NCBI GenBank assembly: GCA_049653045.1
Contig: JBASFN010000184.1
Span: 1 to 17,629, forward strand
Source of the DNA: UBA7657 sp049653045
GTDB lineage: Bacteria > Pseudomonadota > Alphaproteobacteria > Micavibrionales > Micavibrionaceae
Length of the DNA stretch: 17,629 nucleotides
Reading direction: 5' to 3'
Within the stretch, counting starts at the first letter, position 1. Every line of letters begins with the position of its first letter. The notes below the pieces were generated by a model that was not told the origin of the DNA, did not search any database, and was given only the letters and a program-made list of their open reading frames with translations. A program made the translations under genes and the position numbers. Of the stretch, positions 1 to 7,308 are shown in pieces.

Positions 1-298
1 CGTCAAAATCGCCGAAAATACTGATGTTTTTCTTTTCGATGATCGCATCAGCTACTGCGTCCGCCATCGCCGCCATCCCCATCATCGACAAGGGGTCAGG
101 AAAGTCATTTTTTAACGTCGGTTTCAAGAAGGACTCGATACGATCCTCCGGAACTTGCCGTGCACAAAGCAAGCGCGCCACACTTTCCGGCAGATCAAAT
201 CGCCGTGCCACGCGCTCAATAACGTCCATCGCCACATCCGGCATCACCCAGCGCGATTTCAAAAACGATTGCTCTACATTAAAAAGTGAATCAGGCAT
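1..298 (-). CDS. recJ: Single-stranded-DNA-specific exonuclease RecJ, 5' part only
   Basis: The reading frame runs off the left edge of the window, so only the first 99 codons are present. RecJ is a 5'-3' single-strand DNA exonuclease of the DHH family, acting in recombinational and mismatch repair. The visible part matches the RecJ N-terminus: a helical lead-in with LPESVARLLCAR (about residues 37-48), then the FLKPTL and DPLSMMGM segments. It closes on ISIFGDFD at the window edge, the start of the DHH motif I (usually GDYDVDG). The start is the ATG at 296-298, which has no clear Shine-Dalgarno, so it could lie slightly downstream. It follows glpX on the same strand after 76 bases; hom-glpX-recJ is a common alphaproteobacterial order. 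Identification is confident; catalytic competence cannot be judged because most of the gene is outside. Confidence 0.9.
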   Translation of the reverse strand, partial: MPDSLFNVEQSFLKSRWVMPDVAMDVIERVARRFDLPESVARLLCARQVPEDRIESFLKPTLKNDFPDPLSMMGMAAMADAVADAIIEKKNISIFGDFD

Positions 299-314
299 AG
301 GGGAAGTTTATAGC

Positions 315-344
315 GGTAAGTGGCAAGTGATAAGTGGTAAGTGT
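315..344. repeat. Short degenerate tandem repeat, AAGTG unit
   Basis: Between glpX and recJ there are four imperfect 6-8 base units built on AAGTG: GGTAAGTG (315-322), GCAAGTGA (323-330), TAAGTG (331-336) and GTAAGTGT (337-344). A complementary CACTTAT lies at 364-370 and could pair with ATAAGTG at 330-336 to form a 7-bp stem with a 27-base loop. There is no T-run, so it is not a standard terminator. It may be a small sequence repeat; its function is unknown. Confidence 0.55.
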
Positions 345-374
345 TAGGTTTTCAGCCAATTATCACTTATAAGT

Positions 375-1388
375 TCACACTGACTTCAGCCAGTTTTTAC
401 GGGTGAAATTATGCGTGGCCTCGACCCGGCGCACGGTTCCAGAGCGTGAGCGCATGATGATCGACGATGTTTTTGCTCCACCGGGAAAACGGCGCACCCC
501 GCGAAGCATTGCGCCGTCGGTGACGCCCGTTGCGGCGAACATGACATTGCCGGGCTTGGCAAGATCATCTGTTTTATAGACCTTATTTAAATCCTTGATC
601 CCCCAACGCTCGGCGCGTGCAATTTCATCGTTGTTGCGGAAGATCAAACGACCCAACATTGACCCGCCGATGCATTGAAGTGCCGCCGCTGCCAGAACGC
701 CCTCCGGTGCGCCGCCCGATCCCATATAAACATCAATTCCTGTTTCGGGATCGGTTGTCGCAATCACGGCGGAAACGTCACCATCCTGAATGAGTGTAAT
801 CCGCGCACCGGCCTCGCGCACATCGCGGATCAAGCCTTCGTGACGCGGCCGATCGAGAATGCACACCATCAAATCTTCAACGCTTGCGCCCTTTGCCTTG
901 GCTATCTTTTTCAGGAGTTCAGCCTTCGGTGCGTCCAAATCCAAAACGGACGGATCAACCATCGGCCCCACCGCCATTTTATCCATATAGACATCCGGCG
1001 CATTCAAAAATCCGCCCTCGTCCGTCATCGCCAAAACGGCCAGCGCGTTCGGCCCACCATGAGCCGTAATATCGGTTCCCTCTAACGGGTCAAGCGCAAT
1101 ATCAATGCGCGGGCCGCCGCGTCCGACTTCTTCGCCGATATAGAGCATCGGTGCTTCGTCGCGCTCGCCCTCGCCGATCACAACCCGGCCTGAAATCTGG
1201 AGCGTATTCAACGCATCGCGCATCGCATCAACCGCCGCCTGATCCGCGCCGTCCTTATCGCCGCGCCCGATCAGGCGGGAGGCGGCAAGCGCGGCGGCTT
1301 CGGTCACGCGGATAGCCTCCAGCGCAAAATTACGATCCATCAGGCTTTGCTTGTCTTGCATCGGGTTTTTCTTTGGTTCGGGGGTCAT
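375..1388 (-). CDS. glpX: Class II fructose-1,6-bisphosphatase GlpX
   Basis: GlpX hydrolyses fructose-1,6-bisphosphate to fructose-6-phosphate in cytosolic gluconeogenesis and needs a divalent metal. The 337-residue protein is the usual length for the family and carries its landmarks: GRGDK (41-45), VIGEGERDEAPMLYIGE (70-86), the metal-binding DPLEGT (100-105) and GSGGAPEG (223-230). By alignment from memory to E. coli GlpX, the metal ligands D33, E57, D85, E88 and E213 correspond to D49, E73, D100, E103 and E229, all present. AGGA lies 7 bases before the ATG and supports this start. It sits 24 bases after hom and upstream of recJ on the same strand, so the three are probably co-transcribed; no promoter stands out in the short gap. 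Nothing is odd about the gene itself. Confidence 0.96.
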   Translation of the reverse strand: MTPEPKKNPMQDKQSLMDRNFALEAIRVTEAAALAASRLIGRGDKDGADQAAVDAMRDALNTLQISGRVVIGEGERDEAPMLYIGEEVGRGGPRIDIALDPLEGTDITAHGGPNALAVLAMTDEGGFLNAPDVYMDKMAVGPMVDPSVLDLDAPKAELLKKIAKAKGASVEDLMVCILDRPRHEGLIRDVREAGARITLIQDGDVSAVIATTDPETGIDVYMGSGGAPEGVLAAAALQCIGGSMLGRLIFRNNDEIARAERWGIKDLNKVYKTDDLAKPGNVMFAATGVTDGAMLRGVRRFPGGAKTSSIIMRSRSGTVRRVEATHNFTRKNWLKSV

Positions 1389-1412
1389 GGAGTAATCCTA
1401 GGCTTTCATAGT

Positions 1413-2702
1413 CTATAATTCAACCACCGGCATCAGGCACGGCGCAGAGACAGTACAATCCAGAGCGGTAATCCGGCGGCACGATTCTTTCATGTCCTCG
1501 TAAATGGCCTCATGCGTGGTCATCACGAGATCGACCGGAAGGTCAGGGGCGCGCCCATGTTGGAGAACACTTTCCATCGAGATTTTCTGATCCCGCAGGA
1601 TGGCCGCAATGTCGGCGATCACGCCAGGGCGATCCAAAACCGTCATCCGTAGATAAAACCGGCTTTTCGTTGCGCCTCTGTCCATCACCTTCATCGTATA
1701 AAGATTGGGAGCCGGAACGCCGAACGTCGGAACCTTTACGCCGCGCGCCAGATCGACAATATCGGCCACCACTGCCGAGGCCGTCGGCCCCGCGCCCGCG
1801 CCGCGCCCGGTCAAAAGCTGCTTGTCGGAAAAATCGCCGACGACATAAACGGCATTAAAGGCATTTTCAACCGCGCCAATCTGGCTGGATGCAGGAACAA
1901 GGCACGGCTCCACGCTCTGCATAATTCTGCCGTCATAATTCCGTGCAATGCCGAGTAACTTAATTTTATACCCGAGTTCGCTCGCAAACTTTATATCCGT
2001 TGCGGTTAAATGCCGTATCCCGGTTAAGGGCATCGATTTAAATTCCGGCTTCACGCCATAGGCCACCGCACTCAATATGCTGAGTTTATGCCCGGCATCG
2101 ATACCATCGACATCGAATGTCGGGTCGGCCTCGGCATAACCCTTGTCTTGCGCCTCCGTCAAGACATCGCCAAAGCTCCGCCCCGTTTCCCGCATCTGGG
2201 TCAGGATATAATTGCATGTGCCATTCAGAATTCCGTAAACAGCCTCAATCCGGTTGGCCGCATATCCCTCGCGCAACGCCTTGATAATAGGAATTCCCCC
2301 CGCCACGGCCGCCTCAAACATCAGGCTGGCGTTGTTTTTTTCCGCCAACATGGCCAACTCATGCCCGTGATGCGCGAGCAAGGCCTTGTTTGCCGTAACG
2401 ACATGCCGCCCGTTTTTCAGCGCGCGGGTTACCAAAGACCGCGCCGCTCCTTCAGATCCCCCCATCAATTCAACCACGGCATCCAGAGATTTATCGTCGG
2501 CTATAACCTCCGGCATATCCGTCCATTCATAGGCCGATATATCAACGGGACGTTTTTTCTTGCTCTGGGCGGACACCTTGACGATCTCGATCCGCCGTCC
2601 GGCGCGGGCGGTCAAAAGATCGCCGTTTTTCTGGATAACCTCTATAACGCCCGATCCGACCGTCCCCAGACCCGCTATACCAATACGAAAGGCTCTACCC
2701 AT
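1413..2702 (-). CDS. hom: Homoserine dehydrogenase
   Basis: This cytosolic enzyme reduces aspartate semialdehyde to homoserine with NAD(P)H, at the branch to threonine and methionine. The 429-residue protein has the expected domain order. A Rossmann domain opens with GIAGLGTVGSGVI (8-20) and includes ANKALLA (104-110). The catalytic domain has AGGIPIIKALREG (134-146), GILNGTCNYILTQM (157-170) and DVDGIDAGHKLSI (197-209); D202 and K206 correspond to the catalytic Asp/Lys pair of yeast Hom6 (D219/K223). An ACT domain from about 349 (FYLRMTVLDRPGVIADIA) to the end is the usual site of threonine feedback inhibition. It is the stand-alone form, not fused to aspartokinase. Many alphaproteobacteria have an aminotransferase gene just upstream; here there is an OmpA-type lipoprotein instead. 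The Shine-Dalgarno before the ATG is weak. Confidence 0.97.
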   Translation of the reverse strand: MGRAFRIGIAGLGTVGSGVIEVIQKNGDLLTARAGRRIEIVKVSAQSKKKRPVDISAYEWTDMPEVIADDKSLDAVVELMGGSEGAARSLVTRALKNGRHVVTANKALLAHHGHELAMLAEKNNASLMFEAAVAGGIPIIKALREGYAANRIEAVYGILNGTCNYILTQMRETGRSFGDVLTEAQDKGYAEADPTFDVDGIDAGHKLSILSAVAYGVKPEFKSMPLTGIRHLTATDIKFASELGYKIKLLGIARNYDGRIMQSVEPCLVPASSQIGAVENAFNAVYVVGDFSDKQLLTGRGAGAGPTASAVVADIVDLARGVKVPTFGVPAPNLYTMKVMDRGATKSRFYLRMTVLDRPGVIADIAAILRDQKISMESVLQHGRAPDLPVDLVMTTHEAIYEDMKESCRRITALDCTVSAPCLMPVVEL

Positions 2703-2781
2703 GACACTGACCCATGCTCAAAATTTCCATGAAAATAGCGGATTATGTCGTTGAGATAAAGGGGGATTCCGTAAAAATAAA

Positions 2782-3633
2782 TTACTGAACAGAAACGCCG
2801 TAGACCTCAACCCGGCGGCTGGCAACCTCAAGAGGCTGATCCGAGGCCACCGGTGGGCGGGTTTCGCCATAGGCTCTGGTTTCAACACGCTCGGGCGGAA
2901 CGCCGCTCTCTATCAACGCCCGCGCCACGGAAAAAGCCCGATCCATCGAAATCTTGAGATTGATGATTTTACTCTGGACAGGATCGGCAACAGACGACTG
3001 AACGCTGGCATGGCCGACAACCGATATATCGCCCTGCCCCATGCTGGCATTATAAGAACCAGCCATATTTTTCAAAACAATCCTGTCTTCCGGGCGGATC
3101 GCAACGGCGTCGTGCTCGAAAAAAATCATGGCGGGAGAGCCATCCGGCCTGCTGATCGCCACAAAATCTGGTTTTCTCTCCGGGGTCGGAAGCGGCGTCA
3201 AGGTAGATGGCACAAGCCGGGGATTCACAAGGCTTGCCATATCGCCATCAAGGGGAAATACCTCCACCCCCGGATAGGCATTCAACGGCGGTGCATAGGT
3301 CGGCGCGCCAAGAGACAAAGGGCCTGATAACGGCACGGCCTGAACAGGTTCAACGACAATATCCCCTGGGGACGTGGTGGCAATCGGCATTTCATCTTCA
3401 AACGGGAAAATCTGAACGCTGCCTTCTGTTGAACTGTGAATTGCATCCGCGACGTCTTTGTACTCAATCGGAGCCAAGGGCTGGGCGGTCATCTCCTCCC
3501 CCGTTGCCAGATCAACCACCTGCGGTCCTTGCGCTGTGGACAAATCAACATCCTCTCCCGTATCAAAATAAGAACAGGCCGAAAGCAAAGCGGCGCTCAA
3601 GAGGATACAGGTCAGGCTTGCTATTTTGTTCAT
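2782..3633 (-). CDS. OmpA-family outer-membrane lipoprotein
   Basis: This 283-residue protein has a lipoprotein signal peptide: charged N-terminus, hydrophobic core and lipobox L17-S18-A19-C20. Ser follows the Cys, which favours outer-membrane sorting. A proline-rich linker of about 140 residues follows with no recognisable fold. The C-terminal part, about 168-283, resembles the OmpA C-terminal peptidoglycan-binding domain: FFEHDAVAIRPED, VVGHAS, NLKISMDRAFSVARALIESG, and ETRAYGETRP ending in SRRVEVYG. By family knowledge it should tether the outer membrane to peptidoglycan. It is not recognisably Pal because the linker is too long and the core divergent, so I give no symbol. AAGAG 8 bases before the ATG supports the start. 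A candidate promoter lies about 45 bases upstream, and phaC diverges on the other side. Hom follows after 79 bases and might be read from the same transcript. Confidence 0.85.
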   Translation of the reverse strand: MNKIASLTCILLSAALLSACSYFDTGEDVDLSTAQGPQVVDLATGEEMTAQPLAPIEYKDVADAIHSSTEGSVQIFPFEDEMPIATTSPGDIVVEPVQAVPLSGPLSLGAPTYAPPLNAYPGVEVFPLDGDMASLVNPRLVPSTLTPLPTPERKPDFVAISRPDGSPAMIFFEHDAVAIRPEDRIVLKNMAGSYNASMGQGDISVVGHASVQSSVADPVQSKIINLKISMDRAFSVARALIESGVPPERVETRAYGETRPPVASDQPLEVASRRVEVYGVSVQ

Positions 3634-3676
3634 GGGGTTTACTCTTCAAAAAAGACTCAAAAAGATACGCCCGCAA

Positions 3677-3706
3677 ATGATAGGCGACAAACCAAAGCCC
3701 TTACAA
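3677..3706 (-). promoter_or_regulatory. Candidate sigma70-type promoter for the OmpA-type lipoprotein
   Basis: On the minus strand, TTGTAA (3701-3706) and TATCAT (3677-3682) are separated by 18 bases, matching 4/6 and 5/6 of consensus. Initiation would fall near 3670, leaving a leader of roughly 36 bases before the ATG at 3633. The rest of this 202-base divergent region holds a small hairpin (CCGATT 3716-3721 with AATCGG 3729-3734). I see no convincing promoter for phaC. Confidence 0.45.
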
Positions 3707-3835
3707 GGCCAAAGGCCGATTTACCCCCAATCGGGCATTCCCGGCTCAATAAGCCTTGCCTTTTTCACCGACATCAGCCAGATTCCTTTCTCTTTCCTGC
3801 GTTTATTCTAAAAACAGAAGAAATACGTTTAAGTC

Positions 3836-5656
3836 ATGTCGATGGCCTCCAAGAAAGAAAACACAGATAAAAATCAGGAAGCCTCTGCCCTGCCCGATCC
3901 GGTGGCATTGGGGCAAGCCCTTTACAAGGTTTACGAACGCGCCGCACCGATTTTTGAAAAATCGCTGGAGCGGATGGGTGGTGACCTCGCCCGCCAGAAT
4001 TACGACCCATTCCAGATCAAGGAAACCTATGTCAAATACATGGAACAAATGCTGGCCGACCCGGAAAAATTCTGGGAAATGCAGCGGGGATTCTGGAGCG
4101 AGTGGCTGAAAATCTGGCAGGGAAGCACCCTGAAATTTATGGGCGAGACGGGTTACGCCCCGGTGATCGAACCCGACAAAGGCGACCGCCGCTTCAAGGC
4201 CGCCGAATGGCAGGAAAGCGCGTTATTCGATTTCATCAAGCAATCCTATCTCCTCACCTGTCACTGGATGGATAAATCCGTCCGAGAGGCACAAGGGCTG
4301 GAAAAGGACAAAAAAGACAAACTGATCTTTGCGACTAAATTATTTGCTGAGGCTCTCTCGCCGACGAATTTTATGATGACTAATCCTGAGGTGCTGAAGG
4401 AAACCCTTAAAACCGGTGGGGAAAATCTCGTGAAGGGTCTTGAAAATCTTGTCGAAGATCTGGAGCGCGGCGGCGGCGAACTCAAAATCAGCACCACGGA
4501 TTACAAAGCCTTTGAACTCGGCAAAAACATCGCCACCACACCGGGGAAAGTCGTCTATCAAAATGACCTGCTCCAGTTGATCCAGTATGAACCGCAAACG
4601 GAGCAGGTTTTCAAACGCCCGCTTCTGATTATTCCACCATGGATCAATAAATATTACATCCTTGACCTGCGCGAGGATAACTCCTTCGTTCGCTGGGCTG
4701 CCCAACAGGGACACACCGTCTTTGTCATTTCATGGGTCAACCCCGGTGCAAAACTGGCGCAAAAACGGTTCGAGGATTATATGCACGAGGGCATCCTCGA
4801 CTCGCTGAACCAGATCGAAAAAATAACCGGCGAGCCGGATTGCAACGTCATCGGCTATTGCCTCGGCGGAACATTGCTGGCGGTGACACTGGCGTATCTC
4901 GCTGTGAAAAAACAGGATAAAAAAGTCGCCTCGCTTACCTTCCTGACAACCCTGCTCGATTTTGAGCATGCCGGGGATTTGAAATTATTCATGGATGATG
5001 AACAACTCGAGATGATGGATCGGGACATGGCCGAAAAAGGCGTGTTGGAAGCCAAACAACTCCAGCGCACCTTTAGCCTCCTTCGTGCCAATGATTTAAT
5101 CTGGTCATTCGTCGTCAATAATTACCTGATGGGAAAGGAACCGTTTCCCTTCGATTTACTATACTGGAACGACGATTCCACCAACATGCCTGCCGCGATG
5201 CACAGTTTTTACCTCCGCAAGATGTACCGCGACAATGAACTGACACGCGTCGGCGGTATCGAGATGGAAGACACGCCGATTGACCTGAAAAAAATAAAAA
5301 CACCTGTTTATTTCCTCTCCACCCGCGAAGATCACATCGCGCCGTGGAAGGCGACCTATGACGGCATGAAACTGCTGGGCAGCACCGATATTACATTTAC
5401 GCTGGCGGCTTCGGGTCATATCGCGGGCGTGGTTAATGCTCCGGAGAAAAAGAAATACTGCCACTGGACAGGCGCGACCTCCCCAGGGCAAGCCCCCGAC
5501 GACTGGATGAACGCCGCCGAGCAACAGGATGGCTCATGGTGGCCAAGCTGGCAAAAATGGATCGAAAAATTCAGCAACGGAAAAATCGATCCCCGCCCTA
5601 TCGGCAAAAGCCTCGAACCCGCGCCGGGGAGTTACGTGAAGAAGAAGAGTTCGTAA
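3836..5656 (+). CDS. phaC: Class I poly(3-hydroxyalkanoate) synthase
   Basis: PhaC polymerises (R)-3-hydroxyacyl-CoA into storage polyester at the granule surface. The 606-residue length fits the single-subunit class I enzymes. An N-terminal PhaC_N region (about 100-270) is followed by an alpha/beta-hydrolase domain. The lipase-like box reads GYCLGG with nucleophile C342; the catalytic Asp is D499 in REDHIAPW and the catalytic His is H528 in SGHIAGVVN, so the triad is intact. The start is the ATG at 3836, with only a weak purine stretch 14 bases before it; the next Met is two codons on. It is alone: no phaA, phaB, phasin, phaR or depolymerase flanks it, and both neighbours are on the opposite strand. 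After the stop there is an interspersed palindromic repeat, then a terminator oriented for rpsI that has little T-tract on this strand. Confidence 0.96.
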   Translation: MSMASKKENTDKNQEASALPDPVALGQALYKVYERAAPIFEKSLERMGGDLARQNYDPFQIKETYVKYMEQMLADPEKFWEMQRGFWSEWLKIWQGSTLKFMGETGYAPVIEPDKGDRRFKAAEWQESALFDFIKQSYLLTCHWMDKSVREAQGLEKDKKDKLIFATKLFAEALSPTNFMMTNPEVLKETLKTGGENLVKGLENLVEDLERGGGELKISTTDYKAFELGKNIATTPGKVVYQNDLLQLIQYEPQTEQVFKRPLLIIPPWINKYYILDLREDNSFVRWAAQQGHTVFVISWVNPGAKLAQKRFEDYMHEGILDSLNQIEKITGEPDCNVIGYCLGGTLLAVTLAYLAVKKQDKKVASLTFLTTLLDFEHAGDLKLFMDDEQLEMMDRDMAEKGVLEAKQLQRTFSLLRANDLIWSFVVNNYLMGKEPFPFDLLYWNDDSTNMPAAMHSFYLRKMYRDNELTRVGGIEMEDTPIDLKKIKTPVYFLSTREDHIAPWKATYDGMKLLGSTDITFTLAASGHIAGVVNAPEKKKYCHWTGATSPGQAPDDWMNAAEQQDGSWWPSWQKWIEKFSNGKIDPRPIGKSLEPAPGSYVKKKSS

Positions 5657-5686
5657 ACCCGATAACCCGATAAAAATTCCATTCAG

Positions 5687-5746
5687 TGTCCTATTGAGCG
5701 CAGCGAAACATCCCGTCGGGATCCTTCGCTGACGCTCAGGATGACA
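5687..5746. repeat. Palindromic interspersed repeat, TGTCATCCTGAGCG family (copy 1)
   Basis: This imperfect palindrome lies between phaC and rpsI. Outer arms TGAGCGCAGCGAA (5695-5707) and TTCGCTGACGCTCA (5725-5738) flank a perfect inner palindrome ATCCCGTCGGGAT (5710-5722). The right end, CGCTCAGGATGACA (5733-5746), is the exact reverse complement of the 14 bases at 13150-13163 in another intergenic region, showing an interspersed family. Such GTCATCCTGAGCG elements recur between genes in many proteobacterial genomes. A hairpin here could also stabilise or end the phaC transcript. Confidence 0.8.
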
Positions 5747-5752
5747 AGGAAC

Positions 5753-5777
5753 AAAAAAACGCCCCGTCTCCGGGGCG
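5753..5777 (-). terminator. Rho-independent terminator of rplM-rpsI
   Basis: On the minus strand a perfect 7-bp GC stem, CGCCCCG and CGGGGCG with loop GAGA (5760-5777), is followed directly by seven T residues (5753-5759). It lies 28 bases after the rpsI stop. On the plus strand the stem is followed only by ATTTG, so it would end phaC transcripts poorly. Confidence 0.92.
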
Positions 5778-5805
5778 ATTTGTATTCTGTATGAAGCGGT
5801 AATAA

Positions 5806-6396
5806 TTAACGCTTCGCCCACTGTTTCGTGCGGCGGGCGCCGTGTTTGCCGACTTTTTTCCGCTCGACGATACGGGAGTCGCGGGTGAGCATCCCGGCTT
5901 TTTTCAGCGCGGGGCGGTAGTTCGGGTCGAAGTTTTCCAATGCGCGGGAAATGCCGTGACGAACCGCGCCAGCCTGACCGGACAATCCGCCGCCCTTCAC
6001 CGTGCAGACAACATCGAAATGGCCAACGCTGTTCACAATCAGGAACGGCTGGTTCAAAATCAAACGCTGGGTCTGACGGGCGAAGTAAACCGCCTGATCA
6101 CGGCCATTCACCGTTACGCGGCCTGAACCGCGCTTCAGCCAGACACGAGCAACCGCATCCTTACGGCGACCTGTACCAACCGAACGACCTTTTTCGTCGA
6201 TTTTTGACACACGTACCTTCGGCTCCTCGACCTTTTTCGAGAAAAGATCCATTCTGGCCGCTTGCGTGGTTTCGGTCATTCCGGTTGCCGCGCCAAGCGC
6301 CGCCATATCAGAAGCCGTTTCGACCTTCTTGCGGGATTTCTTAACCTCGACCTTGGGGGCTTCGGCCTGCTTGTTTTTGTCGTCTCTCTTTGCCAT
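5806..6396 (-). CDS. rpsI: 30S ribosomal protein S9
   Basis: S9 binds 16S rRNA in the head of the 30S subunit, and its C-terminal tail reaches the P-site tRNA. The core begins near residue 72 with SVGTGRRKDAVARVW. It continues through VTVNGRDQAVYF, KGGGLSGQAGAVRHGISRAL and TRDSRIVERKKVGKHGARR, and ends in the basic tail QWAKR. At 196 residues it is long: E. coli S9 is about 130, and alphaproteobacterial forms are typically near 160. The extra residues form a lysine- and acid-rich N-terminal extension of about 65 residues. The frame starts 5 bases after the rplM stop, with AAGAGAG inside the end of rplM serving as ribosome-binding site, so the pair forms the classic rplM-rpsI operon ended by the terminator just downstream. 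Confidence 0.97.
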   Translation of the reverse strand: MAKRDDKNKQAEAPKVEVKKSRKKVETASDMAALGAATGMTETTQAARMDLFSKKVEEPKVRVSKIDEKGRSVGTGRRKDAVARVWLKRGSGRVTVNGRDQAVYFARQTQRLILNQPFLIVNSVGHFDVVCTVKGGGLSGQAGAVRHGISRALENFDPNYRPALKKAGMLTRDSRIVERKKVGKHGARRTKQWAKR

Positions 6397-6401
6397 GGCG
6401 A

Positions 6402-6875
6402 TTAGACTCTCTTATTCTTGGGGTTCATGGATGCAACGTCGAGTATCTCGGGCTGTTGCGCCTCGTGCGGGTGGTTCGGGCCGACATAAACATGCAGGTT
6501 ACCAAACACCTTGCGCGACAAGGGGCCGGGGTGCGGCAACATGCGCTGCACGGCCTTCTCGACCACCATCTCGGGGCGTTTTCCGGCCAGCAACTGATTG
6601 CGGCTGCGACCCTTGATCCCGCCGGGATGTCCGGTGTGCCAGTAGAAAATTTCATCGTCGGCTTTTTTGCCGGTGATTTTTACCTTGTCGGCGTTAATCA
6701 CGATCACGTTATCGCCACCATCGACATGGGGCGTAAATGTGGGCTTGTGCTTGCCGCGCAAACGCATGGCAATGATGCTGGCCAGACGACCAAGAACCAC
6801 GTCCTCGGCATCGATCAGTATCCATTTCTTTACAACTTCCGCAGGTTTCTGCGATTTTGTCATCGGGGTTGTCAT
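6402..6875 (-). CDS. rplM: 50S ribosomal protein L13
   Basis: L13 is an early-assembling protein of the large subunit that contacts 23S rRNA. Family landmarks are KKWILIDAEDVVLGRLAS near the N-terminus, LRGKHKPTFTPHVDGGDNVI, ITGKKADDEIFYWHTGHPGG, MLPHPGPLSRKVFGNLHVY and GPNHPHEAQQPE. I chose the ATG at 6875 (157 residues). It has AGGAAAG 8 bases upstream and leaves a 27-base leader from the promoter at 6909-6938. The frame is open for 15 more codons, but an ATG at 6920 would place the start upstream of that promoter's -10. A second ATG four codons inside is possible. It is the first gene of the rplM-rpsI operon. Confidence 0.96.
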   Translation of the reverse strand: MTTPMTKSQKPAEVVKKWILIDAEDVVLGRLASIIAMRLRGKHKPTFTPHVDGGDNVIVINADKVKITGKKADDEIFYWHTGHPGGIKGRSRNQLLAGKRPEMVVEKAVQRMLPHPGPLSRKVFGNLHVYVGPNHPHEAQQPEILDVASMNPKNKRV

Positions 6876-6908
6876 TGTTTGTACTTTCCTGTTTTCAAGA
6901 ATGCGGGT

Positions 6909-6938
6909 GTTATGCCCCATCCGCTACCTCTGTGTCAA
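6909..6938 (-). promoter_or_regulatory. Promoter of the rplM-rpsI operon
   Basis: The minus strand has a perfect -35 TTGACA (6933-6938), an 18-base spacer and CATAAC as -10 (6909-6914). Initiation would be near 6902, about 27 bases before the rplM start at 6875. A strong -35 suits a ribosomal-protein operon. The -10 is only a fair match, so its exact register is uncertain. Confidence 0.65.
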
Positions 6939-6972
6939 CAAAAAAGCATTTATTTTAAGGGGTTAGGAACGC

Positions 6973-6986
6973 GGTATTATAATACC
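6973..6986. other. Perfect 14-base palindrome after cutA
   Basis: GGTATTATAATACC abuts the cutA stop codon. It could form a weak 7-bp stem without a loop, or be a dyad protein-binding site. There is no T-run directly after it on either strand, so I do not call it a terminator. It lies about 35 bases upstream of the rplM -35 element, where an operator would be plausible but is unproven. Confidence 0.45.
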
Positions 6987-7304
6987 TTACTTTTGTGTTT
7001 CCGCCTGAATCCACTGCAAAAACGGCTCATGCCCCTTTTCGATCGGCAGGGCAACAATGCAGGGTGTTTCATAACTATGGAGCTTCAAGATGGCCGATTT
7101 GATATGATCGAACAGATCGGCGCGGGTTTTAAAAATCACCGCCACCTCGTCCGCCCGTTCGATTTTTCCCTGCCATTGATAGATGGATTCATGCGCCGCC
7201 ATGATATTGGCGCAGGCCACAAGACGCTGTTCTACGAGTGCCTCCGCAATTTTACGGGCTTCGTCGCGGGAGGGACAGGTGATGTAGAGAAAAAGCGGTT
7301 TCAT
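6987..7304 (-). CDS. cutA: CutA1-family divalent-cation tolerance protein
   Basis: CutA1 proteins are small, very stable trimers with a ferredoxin-like fold. They were first linked to copper tolerance in E. coli, but their cellular role is still unclear. Family segments seen are LYITCPSRDEARKIAEALVE near the start, LVACANI, SIYQWQGKIE, VIFKTRADLFDHIKSAI, LHSYETPCIVALPI and a terminal FLQWIQAET. I place the start at the ATG at 7304 (105 residues), which begins just before the first strand as usual. The frame is open nine codons further, but that would overlap the GIY-YIG gene. GGTAAG lies 3 bases upstream, inside the last codons of the GIY-YIG gene, whose stop is only 4 bases before this ATG, so translational coupling is likely. 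A 14-base perfect palindrome follows the stop. Confidence 0.93.
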   Translation of the reverse strand: MKPLFLYITCPSRDEARKIAEALVEQRLVACANIMAAHESIYQWQGKIERADEVAVIFKTRADLFDHIKSAILKLHSYETPCIVALPIEKGHEPFLQWIQAETQK

Positions 7305-7308
7305 CGAC

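Noticed and set aside
24..347. Plus-strand open frame of 107 codons
   Set aside because: It is antisense to the recJ 5' end, whose minus-strand translation gives clear RecJ motifs.
2088..2732. Plus-strand open frame of 214 codons
   Set aside because: It lies antisense to hom and has no recognisable motif; its composition follows from the hom codons.
3707..3835. Promoter for phaC
   Set aside because: TATTCT and CAGATT are possible -10s, but no matching -35 lies at the right distance, so I could not support a call.
5534..5821. Minus-strand open frame of 95 codons between rpsI and phaC
   Set aside because: It translates the interspersed repeat and the rpsI terminator, giving the low-information repeat peptide often misannotated, and it overlaps both real genes.
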